Source: Actinomycetota bacterium (GTDB lineage Bacteria; Actinomycetota; Actinomycetes; S36-B12; CAIYMF01). From it: 43,537 bases of DNA. The notes under the pieces were generated by a model. That model ran no database searches. It was not told where the DNA came from and worked only from the letters and a program-made list of their open reading frames with translations. The stretch is from contig CANGPO010000016.1 of the NCBI GenBank assembly GCA_947455705.1, positions 1-43,537 of the forward strand, given 5' to 3'. The position numbers and the translations under genes were made by a program. Positions 34,667 to 43,537 of the stretch are shown one piece after another (the first letter of the stretch is position 1; each line of letters opens with the position of its first letter).

Positions 34667-37600
34667 CACAGTTGGGGACCCTTCAAGAAGTCGCGGTGTC
34701 CCTTCGGTCCGGCGACCCAGCCCTTGGGACCGCTCAAGCGGAAGGTCGCGTGCCCCGAGGCCTTTGTTCCGTGGTGCGACCATCCCAGATTCCACTTTGT
34801 TCCCGGCCGGTTGAGCCTGCCAGCGCGTCCCATGCTTCCCCAGCGACTGTTGCCGAACAGGCGGCTGTTAACGCCGAAAGCCTTGCTTCGGTATGCCCAT
34901 GCACCGACTCGCTCTATGACGCTGGCGGCCCGGCTTGCATAGCTGACCGACCGAACGGCACGAGCTGTCCAGATCGCGGCGCGTGCTGCCATTGACGCAA
35001 TGCCAACACCCGGGATGAACATGGTTGCCGTAAATGCGATGTCAACCCAGTTGTCCTTAACGAAATTGCAGATGTCACCCCAGCCGAAGTTGCCGTCCAG
35101 GTCGAACATGTTGATCGGATCCAGGGGGTACACGTAGTCGTTCGGGTTACCCCCTTCGACCGGGTCGACCGACAGGAATCTTCCCCATTCGGGGAGGAAC
35201 GGCCGTGCTCCCATCTCGATAATGGGTAGCGAGCTGACGGCGTTCTCGAGGCCCTTCTGGTGTTGGCCGACCCAGCCGTAGTCCATGCTCCCGGCGGAGT
35301 TGTCGGTCGAGGAGGTGATAGGTGCGCCGGTGGCGCGATCGATGGCGACGCCGAAGGGGTCGTAGGCGAGAAGCCCGGTGGTGACCGTGCCGGTCTGGTC
35401 CGTTGTGGTGATGATGTCACCGTGGATGTTGGGGTAGGACCAGACTCCCGACGCAGCGCCGGTCTGTCCGGGTCGACTCGTGAACAGGGCGCCGCCGGGC
35501 AGTGAGATCTGGATTTCGACGATCGCCTTGGCTGCGGTCAGCGTGTAGTCGGGGGCGTCGCCGTCGCCACTGAAGCCATAGCGCGCGTCCACGGATCCGT
35601 TGACGCTGCGGGTAGTGATGCGGTCGGAGGCGTCACGCGTGTATGCGACCGTGGTGCCGATGGGGTTGGTCTGGCTAGTGCCGGTGTGCCGGCCAGCACG
35701 ATCCCACGTGAGGTTGGCGGTGATGCCGCCTCGGGCGATGACGCTGGTGTTGCCGTCGGCGTCGTAGAGGATCTGCGACGTTGCGCCGACGCCGCCTACG
35801 GAGGTGAGACGGTCGCTGTTGTCGTAGCAATAGCTCGTGGTCTGGCCGCTCTGCCCAGTCGGCGTGACGGTGAGACTGGTGCGATTGCTGTTCTTGCCCG
35901 CCGCGTTGAGCGCACCGCAGCCGCCGACGGCGGCATAGCCGTAGTCCTGGACTCGGCCGGGTATCACGGCCTGGATCAGTCGGCCGACACCGTCGTAGGA
36001 GTAGCCGTAGTTGGTCGTCTGGTTGCCTGCGCCGCCGGTGAGCGTGGTGCTGTCGGATTGGATGGCTCCGGACTGGGACCGGGTGACGGTATCGGTCAGG
36101 ATACGGCTGCCCGGAAGGGCGTAGCCGAGGCCGGTGATGCGGCCCGCGGGGTCACGAGTGACGGTGGACAGGCTCGACCCGTTGCCGCCGTTCCCGGTGC
36201 CATTGGGGTAGCTGACTGTGGACAGTTCGCCGGTGGTCGCGTTGTAGGCCGGGACGGCAATGGTGAGGGTCCCGAGCTTCTGAGAGGAAAGTCGGCCGGT
36301 GGACGCGTCGTAGACGTAGTTCTGCACGATCGTGTTGCCCGGGTTGTCGACCTGAGTGGAACTGGTCTGGGCGACGTGCCCGGCCTGGTCGTAAGTCGTA
36401 GACGTCACCACCCCGTTGACGTCTGTGTAGGAGCGGGGTCGACCAAGCAGGTCGACCTTGGTCGTGATGCTGCCCGCTGGGTCGGTCACGGTGGTGGTGA
36501 GCGGGTAGGTCGTGCCCGCGGCTCCCGCGGTGTAGGCGGTATCGACGGCGCGCTCGACGGTGGTGCCGTCGGCGAGGCGGGTCTCGGTGCGGGTGACGCG
36601 TCCGCGAGCGTCGTAGGCGGTGCACGTTCGGACTGGTCCGCCGGCGGCGTCGAGGGTGGCGACGGGGCGGCCAAGGATGTCGTAGATGGTCTCGCTGGTC
36701 AGCGCCGCGCCCGAGGACGGCGTTGGGCCGGTGCTCGAACGCGGCAGGCCGGCTTGGATGACGGCGGGGGAGCCGCTCAAGCACGGGTTGGCGCGGGCAT
36801 CAGCAATGCCCCAGTGGGTGTAGGTCCATTGGTTGCCGGCGGGCAGGGTTCGGCTGGTGCGGCGCAGGTATCCCGTCCCGGGGGCTTCGTAGCCGGTGCT
36901 GGTGGTGAGATTCAGCCCGGTGGGGTCGATGCTGGCGCTGGTGGGCATGCCGGTCTCGGGGGTGGCGCCGTAGCCGGTGGCGTTGCGACGGGTCCCGAGT
37001 CCGCCCGCGTCGTCGGTGGTGTTCGAGGTGGCCAGCCCGTACGCGGGGGTGACGCTCGAAGTCGGGACGACGGCCTTGGTCCCCGTCGGGGGGGTCCAGG
37101 ACAACTTGAGTTGTGCGGTGGCGCTGGCGACGTCGTGGTAGTCGATGCGGATCGGGGTCTTGCCGGTCGCGCCGGCTGCGACGGTGTAGGTGCCGGTGGT
37201 GGTCTGGATGCCCGCGGTCCAGTTGTCGATGACGACCTTGGTGCTGGTGCCGCTGCCGAGGATCAGTCGGGCACCGTCGGCCGCGACGGTCTCGAAGGTG
37301 TAGGTCCCGGCCGTGGTTAGGTCGATCCAGCCGGTGAGGCGCATCGACCAGGCGTTCGTGTTCACGCCGGTCGCGGGGGATGTGGCGGCCCAGTTCTTGT
37401 TCAGGCTGGTGAGGGTGCCGTGGATGGCGGACGCGCCGGCGAGGTCGGTGTTGTTCCAGTAGGTCGCCGAAAGCCCAGTGATGCCCTCGTCGTAGGCGCT
37501 GCTCGAGTGCGGAGGCAGCGGGTTGGTGCAAGTTCCGTTGGGCCGCTTGAAAGTCGGGCTAGTCGAGACCAGGTCGAAGCAGGACGACGGAGCCGGCCCG

Positions 37601-40600
37601 TAAACGTCGTTGGTGCGTCCATAGGCGTCGCGCAACGTTGTGGTCGTGCGCCCGGCTCCTTCGGTGGAGTACTCGAGTGAGTCGTCCGGCGCCCAGACAG
37701 TGGTGGTGGTGATGCCGGCGGCATCGGTACTTGTCAGCGGGCGCATCGCAGCGTCGTAGGTGACGAAGGTGTCGTGATTGCTGACACCGGCTACATCGAC
37801 CGTGGTCTGCCCAGCCCCGTAGGTGTAGGTGCGGGCGGGCCGGTTCTCTCCAGGTAGTGGTGCCGGTGCGGTGATGACGGTCGCCCGCGGTGAGGCGGCG
37901 GTGTCGTACCCGACGAGCGTGCGGGTGGTGTCGTTGTCGCGGGTGGCGGGGTCGTTGGCGACCCAGTCCGCCGCGAGCGGATCGCGGACGGCGGAGACGA
38001 GCCCGTTGGTGCCGTAGGAGATGTCGGTGAGCTCAGCACCCGGGTCCTGGATGCGAACCAGCCTGCCGGACGCGTACCAGAGCTGGGTCTGAGTGCCGTC
38101 GGGGTAATTCAGTGCGCACAGCATCCCCGCGGGAGCGGCGCTGGCGCCCGGCGGCGGGCCGGTCGGGCAGATGTCGCCTGCACGGTTGTACACCAGGCCG
38201 ATGGCGCGGGTGGGGGCCAGGCGGTCGGCGATGGAGGCGAGCCGTGCCGGGGATCCGCTGTAGGTGTAAACGGCGGCGGCAGGGTTGCGGTCATCCAGCG
38301 CGCTGATCATCGAGGCGACGGTGCCGTCGGCGTTGAAGGCGTAGTCGGTGCCGTCCTCGTCATGGAGGGTGACCTTGCCTGTGGTGTCCAGGGCGAGGGT
38401 GCCGTGCTCTCCCGGCGGCGCGGTGAATGCGTCGCCTCCGGTGCCGGCGGTCGGGGACTCGACCCTGGTCCAGGTGTGGGTGGCTCCGGTGCTGTCGGTG
38501 AGCACGACCGCGGTCGAGGTGACCAGCGAGTGGACGTAGGCCAAGTCACCGTCGAGGTCGGCGCTGACGGTCCAGCCCTCGGGGAGGGCGTTGGGGACCT
38601 CGGGGGTGAGCCAGGACGCTGGGGCCACGCAGGTCGCGTAGCTGGTGGAGTCGGGGGTGCACTCGCCAACCGCTCCGGCCGCGTCGGTGCGGGCGATCCA
38701 CAGCTCCAGGTTGGAGTTGTATGTCTCGTCGAAGTAGTCCACCCGGATCGGCACAGCGGTGCCCGCGGACAGTGCGAGGCCGGAGCCCCAGGTCACGGTG
38801 GGGACGCTGCCAGCGACCCACTGATCGACCACGAGGGCGCCGTTGACTGTCACCCTCAGGCCATCGTCGCGGACATACCCGAACTTGTAGGTCCCGGTCG
38901 TCGGGACAGTCAGATAGCCGTCCCAGCGCATCAGGACGTAGTCGACCGGCAACGCTGCCGGGTAGGCGGACTTGTCCGCCCAGTCGAAGTCGATCATCGA
39001 GTCGACGCGCTGCAGGATGGGCTGACCGTCGTCGAAGAGCTGGTTCTGGTTGGTGTCCTTGTAGTACTTGCCGGTCAGGCCGTGGACTTGCTTGCCTTGT
39101 GAGTTGTAGGTGAACGACACACCCAGCTCTCCGCCGACCGTGGCGACCGTGGGTGAGGACGCTGCGATGGTTGCGTTGCCATTGGCGAGGTTGACCGACA
39201 CGGGGCCCAGAGCGTCGACCGGCGCGGGACCGGCAGAGCCGATGCGCAGGTCGACGCGATAGCCGCGCACGGTGCTGGCCTGCACCACACCTGTGGAAGT
39301 CTTCGCGAACGCGATCCAGGTGTAGGGCACTCCGTCGCGCAACGTGCCCTCAGGCACCATCCAACTCGGGCTGGTCAGCCAACCCGAGTTGATGACCGCC
39401 CCGGTCGCGGCGTCAGAGCCGCTCGCGATCCGGAACCAGTAGCTGGTGGCCCCGGAGTAGGAGGCCGACAACGTCGGTGTTGTGGTGGCCACGACTGCTT
39501 TGTCCGCCGGCGCCGTCGCGGTCACCAGCGACGGCGCGGTGAAGGAGTTTGTCCAGGTCGAGTTCACCACCGAACTGGTGGCGTTCTGCGTGTCGTAGGA
39601 GTCCTTGACCGACACTTTCCACTTGTAGACGACACCGCCGGTCAGCCACGTCGGCATCGCGACGCTTGGGGTGGTGATCCAACCAGAGTTCCACACCGTC
39701 GAGGTGCCTGCCGCGTTCAGCACCGTGAAGTTGTAGGACATCGAGTCCGTGTCGGTTGCGGACACGCTCAGCGTCGGGTTCACCGACGCCGCCGTTGACC
39801 CGTTGGCCGGGGTCCCCGCCCCGATCACCGGCTTGACGTTGTAGGTGATCGACATCGACACGGTGAAGCGCTTGTAGGAGTACACGCCGTTGGACTCATA
39901 ACCCTTGAACAGCAGCAACTTCCCCGCGGACAGGCTCTCGACCCAGTCACCGATCTTGTTGCTCAGACCCGTGCCGTTGAATACGTTGTCAGTATTGATC
40001 GTGGCCGTCGCGAGGGACCCGCCGGTCTGCCCGCTCCACGACCAGCCCGTCGACTCCACGATGTAGTCGGTGTAACTGCTTGCCGTGCCACCATCGAAGG
40101 TCGCCGCGACCGTCGCACCCAGGACTTGCTTGCCATTGACGCTCTCGTACGGGAAGTCCACGACGCTCCGCCAGTAGGTGTTGCCACTGGCCACACTGTT
40201 CCCGATCCGCACGAACGAATCCGTGTTGATCAGCGTCCCGTCCAGGTACGACTTCACGGCGGTCGGCGAGTAGGTCGCCACCGTCGGGTCGACCAGGACC
40301 GGATAGACGCGTGCCGGGTCCAGCAGCCAAGACGACGCGACACCCACCGTGATGACCCAGTTGGACCCGCTCGCGGACGCGGCCAAGGTCCCGTACGTCC
40401 ACACAGGCTCACGCACTCCAGGGATCCCGGAGGAATCGCTGACCGCGACTCGCGGGATCACGAACACGATCGAAGCTGACGAGTCGACGAAGTCAAGGCC
40501 GCCATCGACGTTCGCCACCGGCGTCAGGCCGGGCGCCGCAACGTTGAACTTCCACGACGACGTCTTGTTCGCCGGCCGAGACTTCAGGACCAGCGTCTCC

Positions 40601-41265
40601 TTCACACTTCCATTGGTCGTCTCATAAGTCAGATCCGCACCCGGCAGTGCATCCGAAAAGCGCAGGACGGAACCGTCCAACGAGCCAGTTGACTTCGCGG
40701 AGCCCACAGCACCCATGCTGAACGTTCGGTCACCTGTAGTGAGCACCACCGTGGACGACGGCGAGGCCGCCGTCGCGAACTTCGGATTCAGCGGGTGTAG
40801 ACCCGTCTCGAAACCTGTCTTCCCGGCGCGCAGACCCCGGTCCACCGCCTTCCAAGAACCCCCCGAATCACGGACGTTCAGCGGCTCTGTCGAGAAGTCC
40901 AACTTCCGGATGCCTTGCGCATCCTCCAGAACCGTTGTGTTCTCAGACCTCGACACGACCGCCGCCGTAGCGGGATCGAACTGCTCGGCTGTCGCGCTCG
41001 ACGGCGCTGCCGCCGTCCCGGCCACCACACCAGGCCCGTTGGAAAAGTCACCGAATGACCCCGCCCGTGGAACCGCCTCCGGCGCCGGAGCGTGGATGGG
41101 GAGGGCAGCCACGTCGACGGACACGGCAGCTGCGCTCGCGGCCGGTCCCTCTGCGGCCACCGACACCGATATCAGCGCGGCGGTTGTTAGGGCCACTACG
41201 AAGATTCGACCAGGGAACCGCGTCCAACGCACCATGACCGACGAACGAGAAGAACGAACTCGCAT
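34663..41265 (-). CDS. Giant secreted PA14/RHS (YD-repeat) polymorphic toxin
   Basis: 2200 residues. A long signal peptide (basic [20 protein letters not shown], then hydrophobic [17 protein letters not shown]) indicates Sec export. Following parts: a beta-rich region to about residue 350; a DNRLRE-like module near 350-480 ([28 protein letters not shown]); fibronectin-like repeats; a PA14 domain near 760-880 ([28 protein letters not shown]); RHS/YD repeats; a second PA14 near 1270-1410 ([30 protein letters not shown]); more YD repeats forming the cage ([23 protein letters not shown]); and the RHS end AYDPFG to [10 protein letters not shown] to [10 protein letters not shown] near 2057. The last 140 residues carry a hydrophobic helix ([16 protein letters not shown]) and a tip [21 protein letters not shown] that I cannot assign. 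Confidence 0.92.
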   Translation of the reverse strand: MRVRSSRSSVMVRWTRFPGRIFVVALTTAALISVSVAAEGPAASAAAVSVDVAALPIHAPAPEAVPRAGSFGDFSNGPGVVAGTAAAPSSATAEQFDPATAAVVSRSENTTVLEDAQGIRKLDFSTEPLNVRDSGGSWKAVDRGLRAGKTGFETGLHPLNPKFATAASPSSTVVLTTGDRTFSMGAVGSAKSTGSLDGSVLRFSDALPGADLTYETTNGSVKETLVLKSRPANKTSSWKFNVAAPGLTPVANVDGGLDFVDSSASIVFVIPRVAVSDSSGIPGVREPVWTYGTLAASASGSNWVITVGVASSWLLDPARVYPVLVDPTVATYSPTAVKSYLDGTLINTDSFVRIGNSVASGNTYWRSVVDFPYESVNGKQVLGATVAATFDGGTASSYTDYIVESTGWSWSGQTGGSLATATINTDNVFNGTGLSNKIGDWVESLSAGKLLLFKGYESNGVYSYKRFTVSMSITYNVKPVIGAGTPANGSTAASVNPTLSVSATDTDSMSYNFTVLNAAGTSTVWNSGWITTPSVAMPTWLTGGVVYKWKVSVKDSYDTQNATSSVVNSTWTNSFTAPSLVTATAPADKAVVATTTPTLSASYSGATSYWFRIASGSDAATGAVINSGWLTSPSWMVPEGTLRDGVPYTWIAFAKTSTGVVQASTVRGYRVDLRIGSAGPAPVDALGPVSVNLANGNATIAASSPTVATVGGELGVSFTYNSQGKQVHGLTGKYYKDTNQNQLFDDGQPILQRVDSMIDFDWADKSAYPAALPVDYVLMRWDGYLTVPTTGTYKFGYVRDDGLRVTVNGALVVDQWVAGSVPTVTWGSGLALSAGTAVPIRVDYFDETYNSNLELWIARTDAAGAVGECTPDSTSYATCVAPASWLTPEVPNALPEGWTVSADLDGDLAYVHSLVTSTAVVLTDSTGATHTWTRVESPTAGTGGDAFTAPPGEHGTLALDTTGKVTLHDEDGTDYAFNADGTVASMISALDDRNPAAAVYTYSGSPARLASIADRLAPTRAIGLVYNRAGDICPTGPPPGASAAPAGMLCALNYPDGTQTQLWYASGRLVRIQDPGAELTDISYGTNGLVSAVRDPLAADWVANDPATRDNDTTRTLVGYDTAASPRATVITAPAPLPGENRPARTYTYGAGQTTVDVAGVSNHDTFVTYDAAMRPLTSTDAAGITTTTVWAPDDSLEYSTEGAGRTTTTLRDAYGRTNDVYGPAPSSCFDLVSTSPTFKRPNGTCTNPLPPHSSSAYDEGITGLSATYWNNTDLAGASAIHGTLTSLNKNWAATSPATGVNTNAWSMRLTGWIDLTTAGTYTFETVAADGARLILGSGTSTKVVIDNWTAGIQTTTGTYTVAAGATGKTPIRIDYHDVASATAQLKLSWTPPTGTKAVVPTSSVTPAYGLATSNTTDDAGGLGTRRNATGYGATPETGMPTSASIDPTGLNLTTSTGYEAPGTGYLRRTSRTLPAGNQWTYTHWGIADARANPCLSGSPAVIQAGLPRSSTGPTPSSGAALTSETIYDILGRPVATLDAAGGPVRTCTAYDARGRVTRTETRLADGTTVERAVDTAYTAGAAGTTYPLTTTVTDPAGSITTKVDLLGRPRSYTDVNGVVTSTTYDQAGHVAQTSSTQVDNPGNTIVQNYVYDASTGRLSSQKLGTLTIAVPAYNATTGELSTVSYPNGTGNGGNGSSLSTVTRDPAGRITGLGYALPGSRILTDTVTRSQSGAIQSDSTTLTGGAGNQTTNYGYSYDGVGRLIQAVIPGRVQDYGYAAVGGCGALNAAGKNSNRTSLTVTPTGQSGQTTSYCYDNSDRLTSVGGVGATSQILYDADGNTSVIARGGITANLTWDRAGRHTGTSQTNPIGTTVAYTRDASDRITTRSVNGSVDARYGFSGDGDAPDYTLTAAKAIVEIQISLPGGALFTSRPGQTGAASGVWSYPNIHGDIITTTDQTGTVTTGLLAYDPFGVAIDRATGAPITSSTDNSAGSMDYGWVGQHQKGLENAVSSLPIIEMGARPFLPEWGRFLSVDPVEGGNPNDYVYPLDPINMFDLDGNFGWGDICNFVKDNWVDIAFTATMFIPGVGIASMAARAAIWTARAVRSVSYASRAASVIERVGAWAYRSKAFGVNSRLFGNSRWGSMGRAGRLNRPGTKWNLGWSHHGTKASGHATFRLSGPKGWVAGPKGHRDFLKGPQLW

Positions 41266-41690
41266 CCCAAGCCCCCGCTACGACGCCGAACATCAAGTCC
41301 ACGAAAACTAGGGGCAATCTGAGGGCCGGTCAAGATCTTCTAGTGAACAACTGGGCTACGTCCCGCTCATCGCGCCCCCACGCCTGGGTCCTTCAGTGGG
41401 AGGCGGGGGGAGCAACCGTTGCGCGGAGGCATGATTTCGCCTTCCGATGCCACTCGGTGCTGCGCGACACGCGCAAGCACCACAAGTAGTTCCGACTTCG
41501 CTCTCACCACGCGGATTGTCCACGTCGGTCCAGTCGAGACTGGCCAATGCCACCTCGTCGCAGATCGGTCATCACGCCAGATATGTGACAGTCGCCTGCC
41601 TTGAATTGAAGCAGACATGTGCATCGGCGGCGAGTACCGTCTGGCCCAGATTCCATTGTGGTTCAACGGGTTTCCGGGTTGTGATGTTTC
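41266..41690. other. Divergent intergenic region, possible oriT
   Basis: About 425 bases between the RHS start (leftward) and the relaxase start (rightward), with no convincing gene. It holds the promoters of both. A small hairpin GG-T-CCAGT, loop CGAG, ACTGGCC lies at 41527-41545. MobF relaxases usually act on an oriT just upstream of their gene, so this is where oriT would be expected; I cannot identify a nic site. Confidence 0.4.
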
Positions 41691-43389
41691 GTGTTGTCCA
41701 GTGCGAAGATCGGTCGGTCCTCCTGGCGGTACTACCAACGCACCGTCGCCGGTGGTGCGTGCGAGTACTACGCCGAGCACGGTGACGCCCCCGGCCGCTG
41801 GCACGGCTGCGGCCTTGCCCAGCTCGGCCTCACGGCAGGTGCCGAGGTGCAGGAGCGTGAGCTCGAAGCGCTGTTCGGTCGCGCCCTGTCACCCACGACA
41901 GGTGTTGTGTTGGGGTCGCCGTGGCGCGCGGACGCGGTGACGGGGTATGACCTGACGTTCTCGGCACCGAAGTCGGTGAGCACCCTCTGGGCGTTGGGCG
42001 ACGCCCGGACGATTACGGCGATCGATGCCGCACATGCCGCGGCGGTCAACGCCGCGCTCGGCTACCTCGAGACCCATGCGTCGCTGTCGCGACGCGGCCG
42101 CGACGGTGTCGAGCAGATCGGATCGGCTGGGTTCGCGGCGGCGCTCTTTGACCATCGGACTTCGCGGACCGGGGATCCGCAGCTGCACACCCACGCGCTG
42201 GTGGTGAACAAGGTCCGCTGCGTGGATGGTGCGTGGCGGACGTTGGACGGGCACGAGATCTTCCACCACAAGAAGTCCGCGGGTGTCGTCTATCAAACCG
42301 CGCTGCGCGCGGAGTTGTCGGCGCGGTTGCCGGTGTCGTTCGGGGCGGTGTCCGAGCACGGTCAGGCCGAGATCGCCGGAGTCCCCGAAGAACTGATGAC
42401 CGCGTGGTCGTCGCGGACATCCGCAGTGCTCGCGGATGCGGTCCCGACGATCGCCGACGCAGAGGACGCGCTAGGCCGCCCGGTGTCCGCCACGGAGCGG
42501 GCCAGGATCATCAAGACGGCGGTGCTCTCCACAAGGCCGGCGAAGGACGTACCCGTCCCGGAGGGGGAACGTCGCGGGCGCTGGCTGGAACAGGCGGCGG
42601 CGTTGGGGTTCACGGCGGACGTGGTGACGGACGCCGTCCGGACCGCCGACGCCCAGGGGAGAAGCGTGCCGGTGCCGTCCGGGTGGTCGGGGACGGTGCT
42701 GAGGGACGCGGTGACCGAGGTCGGGCGGCGTAAGGCGATCTGGTCGCGCGCGGACCTGGCCATCGCGGTCGCGGCGAGGGTCCCGACGACGGGTGACCCC
42801 CGGCTGAGGTCGGCGGCTGATGCGGTGATTCGGGTGGAAGAGATCACCGACATCGCGCTCACCCAGGTCGGGCTCTCCGGCGCGGTGCCGCTGGGTGTGG
42901 ACCCATCGGGGGTGACCGCGCGGGCGTCGGATGCCCGCTACGCCTCCTGTGAGCTGGTGGACACCGAGGCCCGGATCCTGGAGCGGGCCGTAGTAGGTGG
43001 GTTCCGGCCCCCGGAGCGGTTGCGCCCGGACTTCGTGGCGTTGCTGCTGTCCGGGGAGGCGGGGCTATCCGAGGAGCAGGGGCGGGCCGTGGTCCGACTG
43101 GTCGCCACTCGGGACCTGGTCACCGTGATGACGGCACCGGCGGGGGCGGGCAAGACCACCACCCTGGCCGCGGCCACGGTGGTGTGGGGCAATGACTGGA
43201 AGGACGTGACCGCGCTCGCGCCGTCCGCGCGTGCCGCCGCGGAGCTCGCGAAGGCGACCGGGGCGCCGGGTCAGACGGTGGCCCGGTGGCTGCTCCGGGA
43301 GGCGACCAATCCGACGCCGGTGAAGGTGCCGTCCGATCCGGGGTACATGCGCAGGGAGGTGATCGTGGTCGATGAGGCCTCGATGCTCA
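41691..43389 (+). pseudogene. MobF (TrwC/TraI-type) relaxase, truncated
   Basis: About 566 residues of relaxase from GTG 41691. The N-terminal tyrosines lie in WRYYQRTVAGGACEYY. LTFSAPKSVSTLWALGD and FDHRTSRTGDPQLHTHALVVN (near residues 150-170) are the HUH metal motif of MobF relaxases, which nick oriT and pilot the strand during conjugation. A helicase domain follows with Walker A APAGAGKTTT near residue 483 and Walker B VIVVDEASML near residue 559. Full-length members normally continue for several hundred residues. Here homology stops at about 43389 and the frame continues to 43469 only as an out-of-frame reading of integrase sequence. The nicking domain is intact, the helicase is not. Confidence 0.85.
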
Positions 43390-43537
43390 GACCACGCCTG
43401 GGCCGGTGCGTTCGCCCTGAGCTTGTCCGGCCTGCGACGCGGGGAGGTCCTCGGCACACGCTGGTCTGACATCACTCTGGACGGCGACTTGCCCCACATC
43501 GTCGTGCGCCGCTCGCGGGTCCAGCTTGGCCATGACG
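43390..43537 (+). CDS. Tyrosine recombinase fragment (continues past edge)
   Basis: In the frame +1 to the relaxase, the sequence from about 43390 to the window end reads DHAWAGAFALSLSGLRRGEV, then LGTRWSDITLDGDLPHIVVRRSRV. GLRRGEVLG.RWSDI is the first catalytic-arginine box of phage-type integrases (tyrosine recombinases). The N-terminal arm and core-binding domains that should precede it are absent, replaced by relaxase sequence. The remaining catalytic boxes (HxxR and the tyrosine) would lie past the edge. It is probably a remnant, but the part outside the window is not visible. Confidence 0.8.

Noticed and set aside
34667-34795. Longer start for the immunity candidate (ATG 34795)
   Set aside because: It would overlap the last 44 codons of the toxin in another frame, while GTG 34666 gives the usual GTGA stop/start overlap.
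35686-37320. A 544-residue + strand ORF inside the RHS gene
   Set aside because: It is the antisense of a high-GC, repeat-rich coding sequence: glycine/valine/alanine-rich with no domain, as expected of a shadow frame.
38362-39102. A 246-residue + strand ORF opposite the first PA14 domain
   Set aside because: Shadow of the RHS coding strand; no start context and biased Gly/Val composition.
1-43537. CRISPR arrays, rRNA genes, complete tRNA genes and known riboswitches
   Set aside because: I saw no regularly spaced direct repeats, rRNA signature or complete cloverleaf, and no riboswitch core I recognise upstream of the purine genes.

Overview
The window looks like the chromosome of a free-living actinomycete (Actinomycetota), probably an uncultivated lineage. 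The evidence is a DUF3073 protein next to a BldC-type regulator, a bacterial sterol-carrier-like protein behind purL, the purS/purQ/purL three-gene FGAM synthase, many GTG starts and several promoters placed so that transcripts would be leaderless. I cannot name the genus from the sequence alone.

Region 1 (1-18055) is mostly a de novo purine biosynthesis cluster on the + strand. It begins with a partial ORF, a GNAT acetyltransferase, a class III aminotransferase and a small conserved hypothetical. Then come purD, purB, purC, purS-purQ-purL (overlapping starts and stops) and an SCP-like protein. A complete polyamine-type ABC transporter (ATPase, lipoprotein binding protein, two permeases) and an alpha/beta hydrolase sit between that block and purF-purM. 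Purine genes purN, purH, purE and purK are not in the window.

Region 2 (18056-31454) is ordinary accessory chromosome: DUF3073 protein, BldC, an ARD-like cupin, a membrane protein, an azoreductase/DoxX pair behind a convincing promoter-operator, a membrane O-acyltransferase fused to an SGNH domain, a CMD-family protein, an alkane hydroxylase fused to rubredoxin, a divergent protein carrying the exact COQ4 metal motif, a YciI-like protein, a succinate-semialdehyde dehydrogenase, and a secreted RTX-repeat protein with three long Ig-like repeats.

Region 3 (about 31534 to the right edge) is foreign DNA. It starts at a 42-bp 3' fragment of a tRNA-Phe gene, the usual footprint of tyrosine-recombinase integration. 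Inside are a decayed IS3-family transposase, a sigma factor missing its N-terminal half with a translationally coupled membrane-anchored partner, a 2200-residue secreted PA14/RHS (YD-repeat) polymorphic toxin, an overlapping candidate immunity gene, a MobF (TrwC-type) relaxase cut off after its Walker B motif, and, in the next frame, the catalytic-domain start of a tyrosine recombinase. Orientation of the tRNA fragment predicts that an intact tRNA-Phe gene lies beyond the right edge. The island looks like a degraded integrative/conjugative element that now carries an RHS toxin/immunity module.

The items most worth following are the unassigned RHS toxin tip and its candidate immunity gene, the relaxase/integrase junction, and the TerB-like/COQ4-like protein beside the AlkB-rubredoxin fusion.
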